A DNA stretch of 64,000 bases from Voacanga thouarsii. Its lineage: Eukaryota > Streptophyta > Magnoliopsida > Gentianales > Apocynaceae. The stretch lies in contig JANUWF010003367.1 of NCBI GenBank assembly GCA_026120185.1, forward strand, positions 2,705,228 to 2,769,227, written 5' to 3'. The position numbers were made by a program, and so were the translations under genes. This document shows positions 61,544 through 64,000 of the stretch, piece by piece. The notes below the pieces were generated by a model. It was not told the DNA's origin. It ran no database searches and worked only from the letters and a program-made list of their open reading frames with translations. Position 1 is the first letter of the stretch. Each line of letters begins with the position of its first letter.

Positions 61544-64000
61544 GTAAATCTTGCTTGTGAAGATTAATGAGAATGAATAGCAAGCATTTACATTGGATTA
61601 CACATACTCATAACTAGAATAGTCTGATTGAGCTCTATTTCTTCCTTTTTCATTTCACATGATTGGAATTTGACACAATTTGTGTGGAAGCATTTGATGG
61701 TTTGCATTCGTTTAGCAGAAAACAGATAAAATTTCATAGAACACGACAGCATGACCGTGTAAAGATTGATACTCGGAAATAGTAATTGCTTAGCTGTAGA
61801 TAATGCGGGGAGAAGCCTTTAGCTGAAACATTGTAGATAAAGCGGTATGGAGCATGTCACAGGAATAGGTTCAACTATAAGACGCTGAAGGAATAGCATG
61901 ATCATGTTTAGGACTTCGAAATCGCTAGTGGTGGTCCATATATGTATGAGAGAGTTGAAAATACGAAACGCTTCATTTTGATTTGTATTTACTTTGGAAG
62001 TAAAATTTATTTAGAGAAAGGTCTTAGATTTGCTATACGGACCCAATAGGCTAGGTGAAGACTTCATAACCGTGCAGTTTCGGTAGAGAGAATCATCTAT
62101 ACCCTCTTATTCATCAAGAAAGCAATGAATCTCAACTTGGTCTTTGACTTTGCAAATGTGCAATTTTGTGCTTTTTCCCCATGCTGTGGATGCTGGTTTT
62201 GGTCTTCTTGTATATATTTATGGAATTGATGAGATTCCATTTCCCCTGGAAACTGTAAATATTAAAATTTGATTCTGTGAACCCTTTAAGTGTCTTATTT
62301 GCTTTCGTCCCATTCATAGTATGATATCTTAGATGGCAGAAAATTGCTGCATCTTAAAATCCTGGGGAAATTGTGAACATTGTTTTCTAAGGTAGAACTA
62401 AAGTTCCTCCAACAAAATGATGTCTCAAATTTTCTTTCTAATTTTGAGACTTGGTCTCTGATAAAATAAAATTTCCATTTGCAAGCATTTTCTGAAGTTG
62501 TCCAAAATAGTAATTGCAATAAGAGTTTGTCGACTCTGAACTGCGGAAGTTTGATGAGAATAGAACAATCAGAAAATAAGATATAAGGAAACACCATGCA
62601 CCCCTTCATACCGGAGAACATGAAAACTTTTAATCACAACAAGCTTATCACATGGAATTGAAAGGCCCATCCTCATACGTCTTGGTCTTTTTTTTTTTTT
62701 TTAAATTAAAGACAACCTGTGTTACTGCCAATTCATACTTAAAGGGAAAATAATTCATTTACCAGAGGCAGCTTTTGGCCTGCCGAAACTGGCTAAAACT
62801 GCTTTGGGACCACATCTGACAACCAAGATAATAGCTTTCCTTGGAGGATGGTTTGAAGGTATTCTGCCAAACCCAGCCTGGATCAAATGAGTGGGGAAAT
62901 TTTTGTGGCGTATAAGCTCTGGGTTGGAGTATACTCATGGGCATGAGCACTTTGAGACAAAAATAGCTGGGAGTTAACTTTTATGTTGCTTGAACTAGTA
63001 GGTATCTTAAACTGGTATGGATATTTGCATGAATTTTTCTCTGTGAACATTTTTTTTATTTTTATTTTTTCATTTTTGAGGGAATGACTACAGTTTTTAG
63101 CATTTACTACTACTAGATACTAGAGCCTGCAGTGGGGCATCCTGGGCCAGAATAGAATGGAGGTTGCACTAGTAGTAGAAGTAATATGATGCTGACATAC
63201 AATTCACTGCCTATACAAATCTTTTTAGCTTTTATTGAAAAGGGACAAAAAGGGAATCTGAAAGGCAATAATCCTAGATTGAAAACCCTGTAGAATGCTC
63301 GTTTATTAAACAATACCATTCTTTCTGTGATCACAATGAATGGTGATATTTTCCTTCTTATCTTTTGGGATCAAACTGGAGTATTGGAAGCTGCCTATTG
63401 TCCTCTTCTTGTACTACTTTTTGATAGAGATATTTTGTAAATGAGGGGAGGAAATAGACATATCAGAAGGACGAGAAATCCTCAAGAGAGCCTTGTAAGG
63501 CTGAACTAAAATATAATTGATTCTCAATCACCCTGGAGACCCATATTTGTAAAAAAAAAAAGACTATTGCTAAGTCCAAAGAGAAAGCAGTCTCATGCCG
63601 GATCACTTTAAATTGGAGTAACTGTGATATGTGAATAAGTCATTTGAACGTTCATTCACACTTTATGTGGTGATTTTTTCTTTTCCAAATTAATTATTCG
63701 AAAGTATTAATGATATCCATCTAATTTCTGATTTTGCTTTTCATATGGATGATATTATTAGAAATAATTAACTATTTGTATATTCCACTTGGTGATCCGA
63801 CTGTTCTTTAATCTGGATATATGTTCATCCGTGATTGACTGTTGGAAGAAAGAAAATGGTCTTTCGACAGAAGAATAGTTGTTTTTAAACAGCTTTACTC
63901 CAATTGCATTTGAATTTTGTCGCTAGGTACTAGCACTTGCTTAGGCATAAAGCTAGGTACTTGATATTTAATCTGCTGAAAAATTCAAATAATGAGAATG
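61544..64000. other. Presumed intron or flank of the PRIN2-like gene
   Basis: No confident exon. A coding-like stretch at 62766-62890 (+ frame AFGLPKLAKTAL to GILPNPAWIK, then stop), after an AG acceptor-like site, is unassigned. A small hairpin with arms TTACTACTACTAG / CTAGTAGTAGAAGTAA lies at about 63104-63184. Confidence 0.4.

Noticed and set aside
1..64000. CRISPR arrays, operons, rRNA or tRNA genes
   Set aside because: None seen; the repeats present are LTRs, microsatellites and tandem duplications of a plant nuclear genome. tRNA genes could be missed without a covariance search.

Overview
This window is nuclear DNA of a flowering plant, almost certainly a eudicot. It is AT-rich, the genes have GT-AG introns, and the families are plant-specific: type I MADS-box, RWP-RK/RKD, D-type cyclin and a PRIN2-like plastid protein. 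Three Ty1/copia retrotransposons with plant-type LTRs are present. I cannot name the species. Exon coordinates come from reading splice sites, frame continuity and protein family knowledge by eye, without alignments.

Layout. 1-6163: a composite copia element with an intact 1489-codon gag-pol, three LTR copies and a truncated second internal region. 8084-8791: a single-exon type I MADS gene (AGL80-like). 9373-11443: a broken nucleobase-ascorbate transporter copy. 15509-15856: a long inverted repeat. 16266-20760: a second copia element, complete in outline (221-bp LTRs, AGTAC target duplication) but dead. 22338-28640, minus: an organelle-type RNase H1 gene with nine coding exons (331 aa). 29801-33186, minus: a predicted plastid RRM protein with four coding exons (427 aa). 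37429-42785: a third copia element (AATAT target duplication) whose middle is replaced by an antisense, intron-containing RKD (RWP-RK) gene. 50330-53362: a D2/D4-type cyclin with six exons (337 aa). 61103-61543: the first two exons of a PRIN2-like plastid gene that has no further exon in the window.

How it fits together. The host genes are independent, not an operon or cluster. RNase H1, the RRM protein and PRIN2 are organelle-directed, and the latter two have GGCCCA/TGGGCC (site II) promoter motifs. AGL80-like and RKD belong to families acting in the female gametophyte. The most unusual structure is the RKD gene inside the LTR element. It keeps its introns and nearly its whole reading frame, but has an in-frame stop at codon 10 of the first exon I infer. 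The 15.5-kb inverted repeat and the inverted duplication inside one LTR are the next most interesting. Long stretches (11.5-14.7, 33.6-36.7, 42.8-50.0 and 53.4-60.9 kb) are AT-rich and apparently gene-free.
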